A stretch of 64,000 bases of DNA from contig JAAYNI010000043.1 in the NCBI GenBank assembly GCA_012520995.1, forward strand, positions 1-64,000. Reading direction: 5' to 3'. The stretch comes from Candidatus Rifleibacteriota bacterium (GTDB lineage Bacteria > Muiribacteriota > Ozemobacteria > Ozemobacterales > Ozemobacteraceae). Every line of letters starts with the position of its first letter. Position 1 is the stretch's first letter. Both the position numbers and the translations under genes were made by a program. The notes under the pieces were generated by a model. The model saw only the letters and a program-made list of their open reading frames with translations. It was not told where the DNA came from and did no database searches. Positions 43,457 through 53,600 of this stretch are shown in pieces.

Positions 43457-45577
43457 TTGGCTAAGCATTCTGGGAAACTTCCTATAAGCGACTTGGTTAT
43501 GAATCTGCAATATGAGAGCAATATTGCAGCTTTGGATATCCTGGATAAATTCGACAAAGCTCCTGAGCCTGCAGAAAACGATTTGGCGGCATTAAAAAAT
43601 CTTTTTGCCAGAGAAAAAAATCTAGTTATGGCCTTTCAGTTGAAGAAATCGTTCAGATATGGTTACTTCAAAAGAAAGGGAGCTAAGATTCTTGTTAACT
43701 CGGATAATCTCAAAAAGTTGTTAGGCAATCCAGCTCGAATAGATGATCTTGCTCTTCTTCTTTTAAGCATGAATCCTGCAGAAGCCTTTATGAATATTGA
43801 CTTGATAAGAGCTTCCAGTTGGGAAAATTTTGCAAGTAGAATTTTGCCTAACTTTTGTAAATTTTTTAATCAATATGGTTCAGTTGAAGACGAGAAAAGT
43901 TTCTTGGCTTTGACTAGACATCCCGAGCCTGTGGTTATGGCAGTAGCTCTCTCAGCTTTGCCAAAGTTCGATCCTGTGGGTTCTCAGGCAGTAATAGAAC
44001 CTCTTTTAAACTCGCCATTACCGTTAGTGCGTGCAGAAGCTATTCAGGCGATGTACCCTGTGAATAAATCGTTAGCTCTGAATCACTTTTCCGAGCTTAT
44101 TCGCTCTCCTGAAAAATCAAATATGCTGGTTGCTTTGAATAAGGTTAATTTTTTCCCTTATGTGGAGATGGAGCCTTATCTGTTAAGGCTTATGGTTAGT
44201 ACAGGGGATAAGGAGATTTTAAGAAAAATTGGCAGAATTTTCTGCAAGAATGCCTACCCGGAACTGCCTTTGAAGATCTTGAAAAATAATAAAAATCTGG
44301 ATTCTGCACATAAGCTTCATGTTAACGGCATTTTGGTTGCAGTTGCCAAAACTCTTTCCCTTTCAGGAGCTATAGAAGAAGATTATCAAGATTATATAAC
44401 GGGATTGCTTCGCGAGCAGCAAATCACTACAAAGAATACGGTGGAAAATCTTGTTTATTCCGAAGAGAAAAGTGCTTCGGCAAAAGCTTCTGATACATTT
44501 GAAGATAAGGGTGAGAGTGAACTTAAGAAAACTGAAGAGTCGGAAGAAATTGAGGAGGCTTCTCAGGAGGAGTCAACCCCTAGTATACGAACAAAATCCA
44601 GACGGAAAAGAAAGAAAATATCTTTGGATGTGGATTCCATAGATTTTCCAGCTTATAAACAGCTTTCTTTGGATGAACGCCTCTTTTTCTTAATGAAAGC
44701 CCCAGAAAGCTTTTTCTTGGAGAACAGGACTGCTTTGAAAGAACGTTTTCAATCTTCAACAGCGAAAGAGCAGGGGAATATTATAAAGCTGTTCGGCAAA
44801 TATGGTGATAAGAGCGATGCGGCTTCTTTGAAGAAGTTTTTGCATACAACTGATGATGAAGACCTTGTCTCAGCTGCAATCAAAGCTTTTGCTGAACTGG
44901 ATGTTGACTATTTGCTTTTGTATTTGCCTACCTTTATGCAGTCGGAGAACACCAAAATTAGAATGACAGCTATGCAGGTTTTTTCAAGCATAGACCGAGA
45001 CAGTATTGCCAGCCTTGTTATAGGGCTTTTGTCATCACAAAATAGAGAGCATAAGATCTTGGCTGTGAATTCAATCGTCACCTTGGATTTTGAAATTGTT
45101 AGAAAACCTTTGATAGAAGCTTTTTCAAATGAGCTTTCTGGAAGCCTTGCGGATAAGTTAGGACTTACTCTTTTAGCTAATGTTGACAGAGATTTGCTGC
45201 TGGATATGTGCAGATTGGGCTATTCTGAATCTCCAAATGCTTTCAGAGGCAGAAACCTTGCTAAAAGCATGAGCGTTAAACTCTCTGAACTCCTTGGCGG
45301 CATAAGCTCTCCAGAAGAACTTCTGGAAGAGGCAAAAAAAATAAGTAAGGAAGAAAAAGAAGAACGCTTGGCTTCAATGACTTTGGAAGAAAAGGCAGAG
45401 TTTGCCCCTCAAGCTAAAGCTCAGCTTGCTGAACAGATTAGGCAGGAAAATACTTTGTGGGGTATTTTTAAGCGCTGTGATCTTCCATTGAAGCTTGTTA
45501 TCATATCTCTTATCTTTTTGCTGATCAGCGGCGCAATCTTGATTACCTTGGCAATGTTACGTCTTTTAGGCTATTAA
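43457..45577 (+). CDS. HEAT-repeat protein with C-terminal membrane anchor
   Basis: 706 residues from TTG 43457, which has AAAGGA 9 nt upstream; the TTG at 43448 would touch that site. Alpha-helical repeats fill most of the chain: HEAT-like units at about 130-320 and 430-600 (e.g. EPVVMAVALSALPKFDPVGS), split by an acidic/basic low-complexity linker (about 335-395, many Glu/Lys). A transmembrane helix at about 675-700 (LKLVIISLIFLLISGAILI) precedes a short tail. There is no signal peptide, so the repeats are probably cytoplasmic. It follows the lipoprotein/barrel pair and may link them to inner-membrane or cytoplasmic partners. Confidence 0.82.
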   Translation: MAKHSGKLPISDLVMNLQYESNIAALDILDKFDKAPEPAENDLAALKNLFAREKNLVMAFQLKKSFRYGYFKRKGAKILVNSDNLKKLLGNPARIDDLALLLLSMNPAEAFMNIDLIRASSWENFASRILPNFCKFFNQYGSVEDEKSFLALTRHPEPVVMAVALSALPKFDPVGSQAVIEPLLNSPLPLVRAEAIQAMYPVNKSLALNHFSELIRSPEKSNMLVALNKVNFFPYVEMEPYLLRLMVSTGDKEILRKIGRIFCKNAYPELPLKILKNNKNLDSAHKLHVNGILVAVAKTLSLSGAIEEDYQDYITGLLREQQITTKNTVENLVYSEEKSASAKASDTFEDKGESELKKTEESEEIEEASQEESTPSIRTKSRRKRKKISLDVDSIDFPAYKQLSLDERLFFLMKAPESFFLENRTALKERFQSSTAKEQGNIIKLFGKYGDKSDAASLKKFLHTTDDEDLVSAAIKAFAELDVDYLLLYLPTFMQSENTKIRMTAMQVFSSIDRDSIASLVIGLLSSQNREHKILAVNSIVTLDFEIVRKPLIEAFSNELSGSLADKLGLTLLANVDRDLLLDMCRLGYSESPNAFRGRNLAKSMSVKLSELLGGISSPEELLEEAKKISKEEKEERLASMTLEEKAEFAPQAKAQLAEQIRQENTLWGIFKRCDLPLKLVIISLIFLLISGAILITLAMLRLLGY

Positions 45578-45610
45578 TGCTATTTTTATGATGTAAAAAT
45601 CAAAATTCAC

Positions 45611-45639
45611 TTGACATTGAGCACCGCAAACATTACAAT
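45611..45639 (+). promoter_or_regulatory. Sigma70-type promoter of the HU gene
   Basis: TTGACA (45611-45616), a 17-nt spacer and TACAAT (45634-45639): perfect -35, near-perfect -10, ideal spacing. The start falls about 30 nt before the HU ATG. Confidence 0.92.
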
Positions 45640-45677
45640 CGCAGAACAATTTTACATCTCATATGGAGGAACACAGG

Positions 45678-45959
45678 ATGAACAAAGCTGATTTGGTAAA
45701 AGAAATCGCTCAAAAGGCAGACATAAATCAGGCAACAGCTCAGAAAGCTCTGGAAGCAATGTTGGAAACCTTTAAGGATACCCTTAAAAAAGGTGACAAG
45801 ATCCAGCTTATCGGATTCGGTTCTTTTGAAGTAGCAAAAAGAGCTGCTTGCAAAGGCGTCAATCCCCAGACCAAGAAAACCATTAACATACCTGCTAAGA
45901 AGGTTGTTAAGTTCAGAGCTGGCAAAGACCTCAAAGACACAGTCGCAAAAGCCAAATAA
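45678..45959 (+). CDS. hup: DNA-binding protein HU
   Basis: 93 residues from ATG 45678 (GGAGGA 7 nt upstream; an in-frame ATG at 45663 overlaps that site and is unlikely). Histone-like HU/IHF fold: MNKADLVKEIAQKADINQ, GFGSFEVAKRAACKGVNPQTKKTINIPAKKVVKFRAGKDL with the GFGSF core and beta-arm. The Gln/Thr arm and lack of IHF-specific residues favour HU, but HU and IHF cannot be fully separated here. Own strong promoter and terminator show a monocistronic, highly expressed gene. Confidence 0.96.
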   Translation: MNKADLVKEIAQKADINQATAQKALEAMLETFKDTLKKGDKIQLIGFGSFEVAKRAACKGVNPQTKKTINIPAKKVVKFRAGKDLKDTVAKAK

Positions 45960-45979
45960 CTTATTAGTTTATTTGAAAA

Positions 45980-46014
45980 CTCCAGTCTTCTCCTAGAAGC
46001 TGGGGTTTTTTTTT
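45980..46014 (+). terminator. Intrinsic terminator of the HU gene
   Basis: CTCCAG, a bulged T, CTTCT, loop, AGAAG, CTGGGG (45980-46005) form an 11-bp stem, followed by nine T (46006-46014). Confidence 0.93.
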
Positions 46015-46138
46015 ATGCTTAAAATTAAAAGCTTGATTTTTTAAAAGAAGAAAGTTAGACCACTCAAACATTGATTTGGTGTAAACACATCAGGCGGAAG
46101 CCTGAGTTTGCGGAATCACTATATCTCCTTAATAGAAA

Positions 46139-46172
46139 ACCGTCGCTATGAATAGCGACGGTATTTTTTTTT
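46139..46172 (+). terminator. Second plus-strand terminator between HU and metK
   Basis: ACCGTCGCTAT/ATAGCGACGGT stem (46139-46162) followed by A and nine T on the plus strand. On the minus strand only a short GTTTTC follows, so it may serve metK weakly. On the plus strand it ends a 125-nt stretch with no gene that contains a TCAGGC-GGAA-GCCTGA hairpin (46090-46105). Confidence 0.88.
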
Positions 46173-46193
46173 CAGTTGCTTTTGGTCTATGGT

Positions 46194-47387
46194 TTATTGC
46201 GGAAGGCCAAAAGCTTTTTTTACATCTTCTACTCTATCCAGCTTTTCCCAAGGCAAATCAAGATCATTTCTGCCAAAGTGTCCGTAAGAAGCAGTCTGTC
46301 TGTAAATAGGCCTTCTCAAGTTAAGGTTCTTAATAATAGCTCCAGGACGCAGGTCAAAGAGGTCTAAAATACGGCTTTCGATTTCTTCATTGGTAAATTT
46401 GCTGGAGCTCCAAGTTTCAACATGGACTGAAATAGGTCGGGAAACTCCGATTGCATAGGCCAGCTGGAGTTCAAGCCTGTCAGCAACTCCTGCTGCAACG
46501 AGGTTCTTGGCTACATATCTGCCCATATAAGCAGCGGAACGGTCAGCTTTTGTGGGATCTTTTCCTGAGAAAGCTCCTCCGCCATGAGCAGCCATGCCGC
46601 CATAAGTGTCTACTATGATTTTTCTGCCTGTAAGGCCAGTGTCGCCTTGTGGCCCGCCGACTACGAATCTGCCTGTTGGATTGACCAGAATAGCGGTTTT
46701 TTCGTCAATGAGATTAGCTGGTATTGCTTCTCTTATGACTATATCTATAAGATCTTTTCTCAGCTGTTCATGTGTGACTTCAGGTGAATGCTGAGCGGAT
46801 AAGATAATAGAGCTGATTCTTTTTACCTCTCCATTACGGTATTCGGCAGTTACTTGGCCTTTTCCGTCAGGGCGCAGATAGTCTACAAGTTTTTCTTTTC
46901 TGACGTCTGCAAGGCGTTTGCACATTTTGTGAGCATAATGTATTGGAGCTGGCATATAATCGGGTGTTTCAGTGCAGGCAAAGCCAACAACCATGCCCTG
47001 ATCTCCTGCTCCCATTTTAAGTTCAGGATCTTCTTCGCCGCAAGCAGCGTCTTGGGCTTGATTAACACCCATGGCTATGTCTGGGGATTGCTCGTCAAGA
47101 CTTACCATTACGCCGCAGTTTTTGCCGTCTATTCCAAAATCAGAGTTTGTGTACCCTATTTCTGTTAAAACCTGTCTGGCTATTGAATTTACATCTGCAT
47201 AGGCTGTGGTCGTAATTTCTCCCATTATGATTGCAAGGCCTGTAGTAACTGCGCATTCGCAGGCAACTCTTGCTTTGGGATCGGAGGCGATTATTGAATC
47301 CAGAATGGCATCTACGATTTGATCCGCGACTTTGTCAGGATGACCTTCTGTGACTGATTCTGAAGTGAAAAAATATTTTTTGTCCAT
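46194..47387 (-). CDS. metK: S-adenosylmethionine synthetase
   Basis: 397 residues from ATG 47387, where family proteins begin ([18 protein letters not shown]). It makes SAM from methionine and ATP. Motifs: [36 protein letters not shown]. The nearest ribosome-site match, AAAGG, is 13 nt from the ATG and can pair with a segment 30 nt further upstream, so translation may be controlled by leader structure. It supplies SAM for the several methyltransferases in the window. Convergent with HU. Confidence 0.97.
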   Translation of the reverse strand: MDKKYFFTSESVTEGHPDKVADQIVDAILDSIIASDPKARVACECAVTTGLAIIMGEITTTAYADVNSIARQVLTEIGYTNSDFGIDGKNCGVMVSLDEQSPDIAMGVNQAQDAACGEEDPELKMGAGDQGMVVGFACTETPDYMPAPIHYAHKMCKRLADVRKEKLVDYLRPDGKGQVTAEYRNGEVKRISSIILSAQHSPEVTHEQLRKDLIDIVIREAIPANLIDEKTAILVNPTGRFVVGGPQGDTGLTGRKIIVDTYGGMAAHGGGAFSGKDPTKADRSAAYMGRYVAKNLVAAGVADRLELQLAYAIGVSRPISVHVETWSSSKFTNEEIESRILDLFDLRPGAIIKNLNLRRPIYRQTASYGHFGRNDLDLPWEKLDRVEDVKKAFGLPQ

Positions 47388-47400
47388 TATGGAAAAGTCG

Positions 47401-47443
47401 ACCTTTCTGTTGTGATGCTTGATTTTATTCTTTAACAGAAGGT
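47401..47443 (-). promoter_or_regulatory. Possible SD-sequestering hairpin in the metK leader
   Basis: In minus-strand sense ACCTTCTGTT (47443-47434) pairs with AACAGAAAGGT (47411-47401) with one bulge, over a 22-nt loop. The 3' arm contains AAAGG, the only ribosome-site candidate of metK. The ACCTT arm could alternatively pair with AAGG at about 47450-47453. The layout resembles a translational switch, but no known SAM-riboswitch consensus was recognised. Confidence 0.4.
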
Positions 47444-47466
47444 TAGTCAATCCTTAGATTTTCAGT

Positions 47467-47661
47467 TTATCTATAAATTTGAGGTCTCATATCTTCGGGG
47501 AGGCAAGAAAGGCTTGAAATGCTCTGTGTTTCTGTCATTACAGAAGTCTCTTCTGTTTCTGGAGCGAAAAACTGAGAAAATTTGTCATATCCTAACTGGT
47601 ACCCTGCGAAAAAACCTAAGAAAGCCAAGACAATAGCAGCGATAATTGTGAGAGTTTTCAT
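47467..47661 (-). CDS. Small single-pass membrane protein
   Basis: 64 residues from ATG with AAGGAG 10 nt upstream. One transmembrane helix near the N-terminus (about 3-22, LTIIAAIVLAFLGFFAGYQLG with a Gly-rich face), then a Ser/Thr/Glu-rich tail holding a single Cys. No family recognised. It ends 80 nt upstream of the metK start on the same strand, so metK could be co-transcribed with it. Confidence 0.7.
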   Translation of the reverse strand: MKTLTIIAAIVLAFLGFFAGYQLGYDKFSQFFAPETEETSVMTETQSISSLSCLPEDMRPQIYR

Positions 47662-47754
47662 ATCTAGCTTCTCCTTTTTATTTTGATCGGCATAAAGCAG
47701 CTTTTTTTGAATTCAACAAAGCGCTATAATTTAGGAAATATTGGAGCAATAAAA

Positions 47755-48393
47755 TTGAACGATATAGCTAGTTTTTTATTTGCGTCTTTAACAGGCGGCT
47801 TTATTGGTTATATAACCAATTGGCTGGCGATTGCTGCTATTTTCCATCCTGAGAAGCCTTTTAAGTTCTTAGGAGTTGAGTTTCAGGGACTTTTGCCGAA
47901 AAGGCGAAGAGAATTGGCTGCAAATCTAGGGAAAGTAGTTGAGGGAGAATTAATAAACGTCAAAGAACTAGTCGATAAAATAACTCCGGAAGATATAAAC
48001 CCCTTGGTCGATGAATTTTCGAAAAACAGCAGAATTACTTTGGAGTTCAAAATCAAAGGTTATGTCGCTAATGTATCTGAAAAAATCCCATTTTTTAATC
48101 TGTCAGCTAATACCTTGATAGAAAGTACTATGGACAAACTTGAGAAAGAAGTTTCTCAAGAGCTGAAGAGACAGCTGCCTGAGGTTTTGAGCAAAGCAGG
48201 GGAGAAGCTTGTAGACAAAATTTCAGTTGAATCCATAGTTGAGGAAAAAGTTAATGCTATGCGATTGGAAAAGCTGGAAGAAATACTTAACAAAGTTGCA
48301 GACAAAGAAATGAAAATGATTGTCTGGCTGGGCGGTTTTTTTGGAGTAGCTATTTCTGCTGTGCAATGGATTATTAACAGATTTGTATTTTAG
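47755..48393 (+). CDS. DUF445-family membrane protein (YheB-like)
   Basis: 212 residues from TTG 47755 with GGAG 8 nt upstream; a TATAAT at 47725-47730 puts the transcript start near 47737, which rules out the in-frame ATG at 47683. Two terminal transmembrane helices (about 5-25 with LTGGFIGYITNWLAIAAIF, and about 188-208) flank a charged helical middle. GGxxGxxTNxxA is the DUF445 signature. The family is uncharacterised; YheB in Bacillus is sporulation-associated. Ends in a strong terminator. Confidence 0.88.
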   Translation: MNDIASFLFASLTGGFIGYITNWLAIAAIFHPEKPFKFLGVEFQGLLPKRRRELAANLGKVVEGELINVKELVDKITPEDINPLVDEFSKNSRITLEFKIKGYVANVSEKIPFFNLSANTLIESTMDKLEKEVSQELKRQLPEVLSKAGEKLVDKISVESIVEEKVNAMRLEKLEEILNKVADKEMKMIVWLGGFFGVAISAVQWIINRFVF

Positions 48394-48408
48394 TCTTCTA
48401 AAAAGAAA

Positions 48409-48439
48409 ATCCCCGATGCTTTTGCATCGGGGATTTTTA
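48409..48439 (+). terminator. Intrinsic terminator after the DUF445 gene
   Basis: ATCCCCGATGC, TTTT loop, then the exact complement (48409-48434) and a run of T (48435-48439). The A-rich left side would also let it stop minus-strand transcripts from the convergent gene. Confidence 0.93.
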
Positions 48440-48545
48440 TTGTTTTGTTTTATCTTGCTCTGATCTCTTTCAGTTTTCTGTAGATAAATTGTTCTAAAGC
48501 ATTTTCACTATCCACAGGCCACTGAGCACTGTCCACTGTTTTTAA

Positions 48546-49451
48546 TTAGTAGCCTCTTAATTGTATGAAGGCATTATGAGCTTCTGTGTATTCTTTATAA
48601 GTAGTTTTCGCAAGTTCTTTGTTTCCGCTTGAAGCCGCTTGCGTGTAAGCTTTATAAGCAGCTTGGTATCTTGCAAAAGCAGCCGAAGCCTCAGGTGAAA
48701 GATTTGATTTTACGCTGGCGGGAGGAGTATAGGTCGAAGCGGAAGGATTGTATGAACGTGCGGCTGTACCAGATGAGTAGGACTGTCCTGAAGAGGTCGA
48801 AACAGAACCTTGTGAAGCATAGCCGGATGCAGAACTTGGGGATGAGACAGATGTTGACCTCGAGTTTGAAGCAGCTGATGCTTGGGTTCCTGAAGGAGCT
48901 CCGCCTGTCATCATATCAAGGAAGTTCTGGCGTTCTTGCTGTGCTTCTTGCTTAACTTCAGAGGGAGGCATGAATTGTCTGTTTTGTACTACAACCTGTT
49001 TCTTTTTGCCGAAAATTTTCTTGCTTAGGCTGCTGATAACTCTAGGAAGCAAAGCGCCGCCAACAATGCCTATTGCCATCATGGGAACGCCCATGCCGGC
49101 TGTAAGAACGCCGCCTGCTATGGCACCTGCTACGGTTGCAAAATTGGTGAAGCTTGATGTGGACCAATTAAGAGCTTTTTTGCCGAGAACATAGCCGCCA
49201 AGAGCGCCTATGCCCATGCCCAGAGGACCGCCGCCTACAGCTGCGCCCAATGCGCCGCCTACAGCTCCGGCTGCAAGGCTTCCAGCTGTTACAAATATGC
49301 CTTTGCCGAGCTTGCCGACGGTTTTCAAAGCGCCGCTTAAAATACCTGCTTCAGCTGTGGGCTGAAAGGCGGGTACAGTCATTACAATTAGCATGGAAAA
49401 GAGCAGAAGCCACGAAATATTCAGGTTTATGGTTCGGGTGAAGACAGACAT
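48546..49451 (-). CDS. Secreted glycine-zipper protein
   Basis: 301 residues; GAGGGA ribosome site. Signal peptide or signal anchor (about 12-36). Two glycine-zipper membrane segments follow (about 40-95, AAGAVGGALGAAVGGGPLG and similar; about 110-140). A basic patch (KKIFGKKKQ) comes next, then a Ser/Gln/Ala low-complexity tail (about 180-255) and a final amphipathic helix with Tyr/Lys repeats (AFARYQAAYKAYTQAA). Glycine zippers of this sort line channels or oligomers in envelope proteins. No function assigned. Convergent with the DUF445 gene across the terminator. Confidence 0.78.
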   Translation of the reverse strand: MSVFTRTINLNISWLLLFSMLIVMTVPAFQPTAEAGILSGALKTVGKLGKGIFVTAGSLAAGAVGGALGAAVGGGPLGMGIGALGGYVLGKKALNWSTSSFTNFATVAGAIAGGVLTAGMGVPMMAIGIVGGALLPRVISSLSKKIFGKKKQVVVQNRQFMPPSEVKQEAQQERQNFLDMMTGGAPSGTQASAASNSRSTSVSSPSSASGYASQGSVSTSSGQSYSSGTAARSYNPSASTYTPPASVKSNLSPEASAAFARYQAAYKAYTQAASSGNKELAKTTYKEYTEAHNAFIQLRGY

Positions 49452-49544
49452 GTGTTTTCCCTCGCTTTTCTTATAAAGTTATCTAAAATGCTTATGTTTC
49501 TTTGATTATAATGATGAAAAAGGTGAGCCGCAAGAGGCAATCTG

Positions 49545-50495
49545 TCAATTGCGCAGTATAAATTTCTTTATATGGCCAAGTGTGTCGTTGACTTCCGATG
49601 TGTACAGAGACTTATTGAACATGGAACGAATAATTTCCATGCCTTTGTTTTGCATTCCGAGAGTCCACAGATCGCTTTTAAATTTTTCTGATGAGAGTGC
49701 CATTACCCCCTCGTACAAAGCTAAGTCTATTTTTTTTACAAGGCTTGCTACTACTTTTCCAGGAGCTGTTCTGGATTGATCGGAGTCAACACCTATGACA
49801 AGAAAGTTGCCGCGTCTTGCCGCTTTAATTATACCTAAGCCGCTTTTGCCGGAAGCATGGAAGATTATGTCTGCGCCCTTGTCGGCCATGCTCATTGCTT
49901 CGTCGAAAGCTTTGTCTTGATTGTTGAAAGCTTCAGGAGTGTCACCCAAAAAGCTGCTCATTACCTCAATGGTGGAGTCTATGAAGAAAACACCGTTTTT
50001 AAATCCTCTTTCGTATGTTTCTATTGGCTTGGATCTCATTCCGCCTATAAAACCGATTTTTTTGCTTTTGCTCAATGCCGCCGCATAAGTGCCAGCACAA
50101 AAAGCTCCTTGCTCTTCATCAAAGATAATGGAAAGTACATTGGGCTTTTTAACTTGAGCGTCTATAATTATAAATTTTTGCTTAGGATAGTCATCTGCTG
50201 CTTTGGCGATTGGTTCAGCTGCAAATACTCCCACGCTGCAAATTATATCGAAGCCCCTTGAAGCAAAATATCTTATTCCAGGCTCAATTCCGTCAACTGT
50301 TCCCGGGTCTATGGTTTCTGCTTGGATGCCTGGTTGCTGTCGGATTCGCATGACGCCAGCATAAGCGGAATCATTGAAAGATTCATCGCCGAGGCCGCCT
50401 GTTGAAAGGACTATGCCGACTCTCAATGGGTTGGCTGCAAAAAGCGGCATAAGTGTTAGCTGCATTATTAAAAGCATTAATATAATTCTTTTCAT
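49545..50495 (-). CDS. BMP/PnrA-family solute-binding protein
   Basis: 316 residues; GGAGG ribosome site. Periplasmic binding protein of the basic-membrane-protein family (nucleoside or simple-sugar ligands). Features: LRVGIVLSTGGLGDESFNDSAY start, GFDIICSVG, KIGFIGGMRSKPIETYERGFKNG, HASGKSGLGIIKAARRGNF, GVDSDQS. Unlike most relatives it has no lipobox cysteine; its signal peptide ends LFA-ANP, so it appears soluble. No ABC permease or ATPase gene is adjacent. It could feed a transporter elsewhere or act as a sensor. Confidence 0.9.
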   Translation of the reverse strand: MKRIILMLLIMQLTLMPLFAANPLRVGIVLSTGGLGDESFNDSAYAGVMRIRQQPGIQAETIDPGTVDGIEPGIRYFASRGFDIICSVGVFAAEPIAKAADDYPKQKFIIIDAQVKKPNVLSIIFDEEQGAFCAGTYAAALSKSKKIGFIGGMRSKPIETYERGFKNGVFFIDSTIEVMSSFLGDTPEAFNNQDKAFDEAMSMADKGADIIFHASGKSGLGIIKAARRGNFLVIGVDSDQSRTAPGKVVASLVKKIDLALYEGVMALSSEKFKSDLWTLGMQNKGMEIIRSMFNKSLYTSEVNDTLGHIKKFILRN

Positions 50496-50564
50496 CTTTT
50501 TCCTCCGAAAACATATCCTTAATTGCTAAATATCTCACTGCAATTCTATATAGAGTATAACAAA

Positions 50565-50593
50565 TTGAAGGAGACTGGCAAAACTGTTATAAT
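50565..50593 (+). promoter_or_regulatory. Promoter of the tubulin-like/TPR unit
   Basis: TTGAAG (50565-50570), a 17-nt spacer and a perfect TATAAT (50588-50593), with AAGGAA ribosome site and ATG 35 nt beyond. A good sigma70-type match that defines the two-gene transcript. Confidence 0.82.
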
Positions 50594-50627
50594 ACTAGAA
50601 CATATTCTTTAAGAAGGAAATTAAAAA

Positions 50628-53600
50628 ATGACTGCAAATTTTGAAAACAGATTGGCTCTAAATCCAGCTTTAATTGTAGGGCTGGGCGGAACAGGGAAAA
50701 AGACAATTATAAATTTTAAAGAAACCTTTTTAAAGAGTCCTCAGATTAAAGAAGCTTTTGCAAAATATGATAAAGGCGAGCCGCACTTGCCTGATTTCAT
50801 TGATATGCTTTGTATAGATACAGACGTTTTTGACGAGAATAAACCCGAAGAAACGGAACATCATATCAGACTTTCAGAAGAAGAATACCATCGGATTGCT
50901 ATCAGCAACACAGGACAAATAGCGGACAACCTTGACAGCGATACATATTCTTATCTTTATGAATGGTTTCCCAGAAGCCTGCGCCATCATGTGGGGCAAA
51001 TTAGCCAGGGTGCTCACCAGTTTAGATTTACTGGAAGATTTGGTCTTTTTGTTGATATTCAGCCGATTTTTCAAAAACTAAAGAGCAAAATCAGCAAAAT
51101 TATTGCAAGAAGCAACGTCAACCAAGATGATATTATTGTTCCTCTTACAGATGTTCAAGGCCGCATAGCTACTCCTGAATTCTATGTGGTGGGTTCTATG
51201 TGCGGCGGTTCAGGAGCAGGCATGTTCTTGGATGTCGCTTACTTGCTGAAAATGGCTTATTACCAACTTTCCGGAGGCAAGGGATCTCCTCATATAACAG
51301 CTATACAGTTGACTCCCGAAGCTTTCACGCAAATAGCTATAGATCCGAACATTAACTCTACCGGCCGGATTGAGGCTAACGGATACGCCTCTTTGGCAGA
51401 GGTCTTTTACTTCATGAGCAAGGAAAAATTTCCGCCTGCTAAATCCGCGAAGGAAGTAATAGCTCAAGACCGAAGAAATAAATTTATAGTTAACTATGGC
51501 CCTCTCGGTAAAACCTCAGACCAGACTACTTTTGGCAGCATAGCCGATGAGCTTCCCTTTGACAACTGCTACTTGCTTGGCACCTCAAACATGGACGATG
51601 CTCCGACTTATTACGCCATAGCTTCTGATTTTATTTACACTAAGTTGGCTACTCCTTTGCGTAAAGCTCAAAACTCAATGCTGGATAATGCCTCTCAAAT
51701 TTTGGGACAGCTTTCTTCGGATTTGGAAGGCAAACAGCTTAAGTGTTTCAGTTCGGCAGGCTTTAAAAGCTTTTACTACCCCGTGGATGTGGTTCAGGAC
51801 TTGTATACCAACAAGCTTGCGATGGATTTGACCTACTGGCTCAAAACTTCTAAGGACAAAATAGTTATAAACGCTATGGTTGACGAGTTTTGCCGGAGCA
51901 ATCCTACTGTCTTGGACTTCGATCCTGACGCAATGATGATAAGGCTTAAAAATTTGGTAACCCGCAAGGAATATTGGGACAATCCCAGATATCATACCAA
52001 GTTTTTTTCAGGAGCTCAAAAGGAAGGCGAAAGCACAGCTGATTACATTTTGAGATTTATTTCTGAAAATGCTTCAAAAAAGGTTAAGACTGCCGAGATA
52101 CGCAACAGAAGCCAAGTAAGGCTGGAAGAAGATGCCATAGCTTTAAGAGAGCATATCAAAAAGAAAGTTATTGAGATTATCAACGATCCTGATTTGGGCG
52201 CACAAGTTGCATCTGACTTCTTGGATAATTTTGATAAATTTATAAAACGCTACGCATCTGATGAAATGCAACGCAAGAAAAATGAAATACGCATGCTTCA
52301 GACCAGAGAGCGCATGGAATACACTAAGCTTGCCACAGAACTTAATGATAAGCTTACAGGTGTCAGCGGCACCTTCTATCAAGTTATATCAGTTTTCAGC
52401 TCCTCCGCTTTGGAAAAACAAAAAGCTGAGTTGATTGAAAAACAAAAAAAAGTTACAGACTTGGAATATGATCTCTTTATTGCAGATTCAGTTGACGATT
52501 TCCTTAAGATTCTGGGCGTAGAAACTCAGGAGTTGAAAAAACAGGTCGAAGTCATTGTTTACAAGCTTGGGCAGATAAGCAAAGCCGGATTCATAGAACG
52601 CCAATATTATAAATACCTTGACGCTCTTATGCCTTATTCGCCAGTTCAGAACTTTATTAGAACCTGTATCTTTGAAGAACGCGACGTAGAGCCTTTTTAT
52701 AAATATATTTTGGGCGAAATGAGCAATAATGATATAGAAGCCGATTTCCTGCTTCAGATTAAGCTGCACGAAGAATGGGATAAATATACCAATCCGCATG
52801 CTGATGCCTTGCAAAACGATATTATCGCTTATTGCGAAAAGATTGTTAAAGATCGCATTTTTGATAATATAGAAGAGTTTGTCCATTGGAAAGACTCTTA
52901 TAGACGCGGCTATAAGCAGAGTCTCTTTACAAGCTTGATGAATCAGTCTGCGCCTCTGATAACTATAAACGACAGGGGCAACAACCAGCCTCAGAGAATG
53001 AATATAATAACTTTGGGCATAGCTGAAGAAAATTCAACTTTGGCAGAAGAAATTAAACAAGAAATGAGGAAAAGCGGTGTGGGTTTGACTGTGGCTCCTA
53101 CCATGAACCGCTATGAAATAAGTCTTCTGCAAACTTTGCATGGCATAGCTCCCTACAATATCAGTTCTATAGCTCAATGGCAGAAAAAATACAGAGACAA
53201 TAATTCCAAGATCAATTGTCACGCTATAATGGCTAATGACGCTTATCCTGTTTTGTGGGCAAGTTATGGGCTTATTCCTCCCAAAAAGCTGGAAGAATAC
53301 TACATGATTTATCTGCTTTTGCGTTACGACATCATAGTAGACCAAGAAAGAGGCTTGCACGGAATAGAATATAACAATGAACTGGTGCAATATGAGCTTC
53401 ATTACCAACAGGATAGGCCTTTGCCTATAGGAAGAACGCTGCTTGAAATGTTTGAATATCTCAAAAATACCACTATGGGTACCTATCTGATTCAGACTGT
53501 ATTCAAAGACTATTGGCAGTCCAAACCCTTCCCCGAACAACATGAGCTTGTGAAGACCTATTTGCCTCTCATGAAAGGAAAAGTTGAAAGTCTCGAAGAG

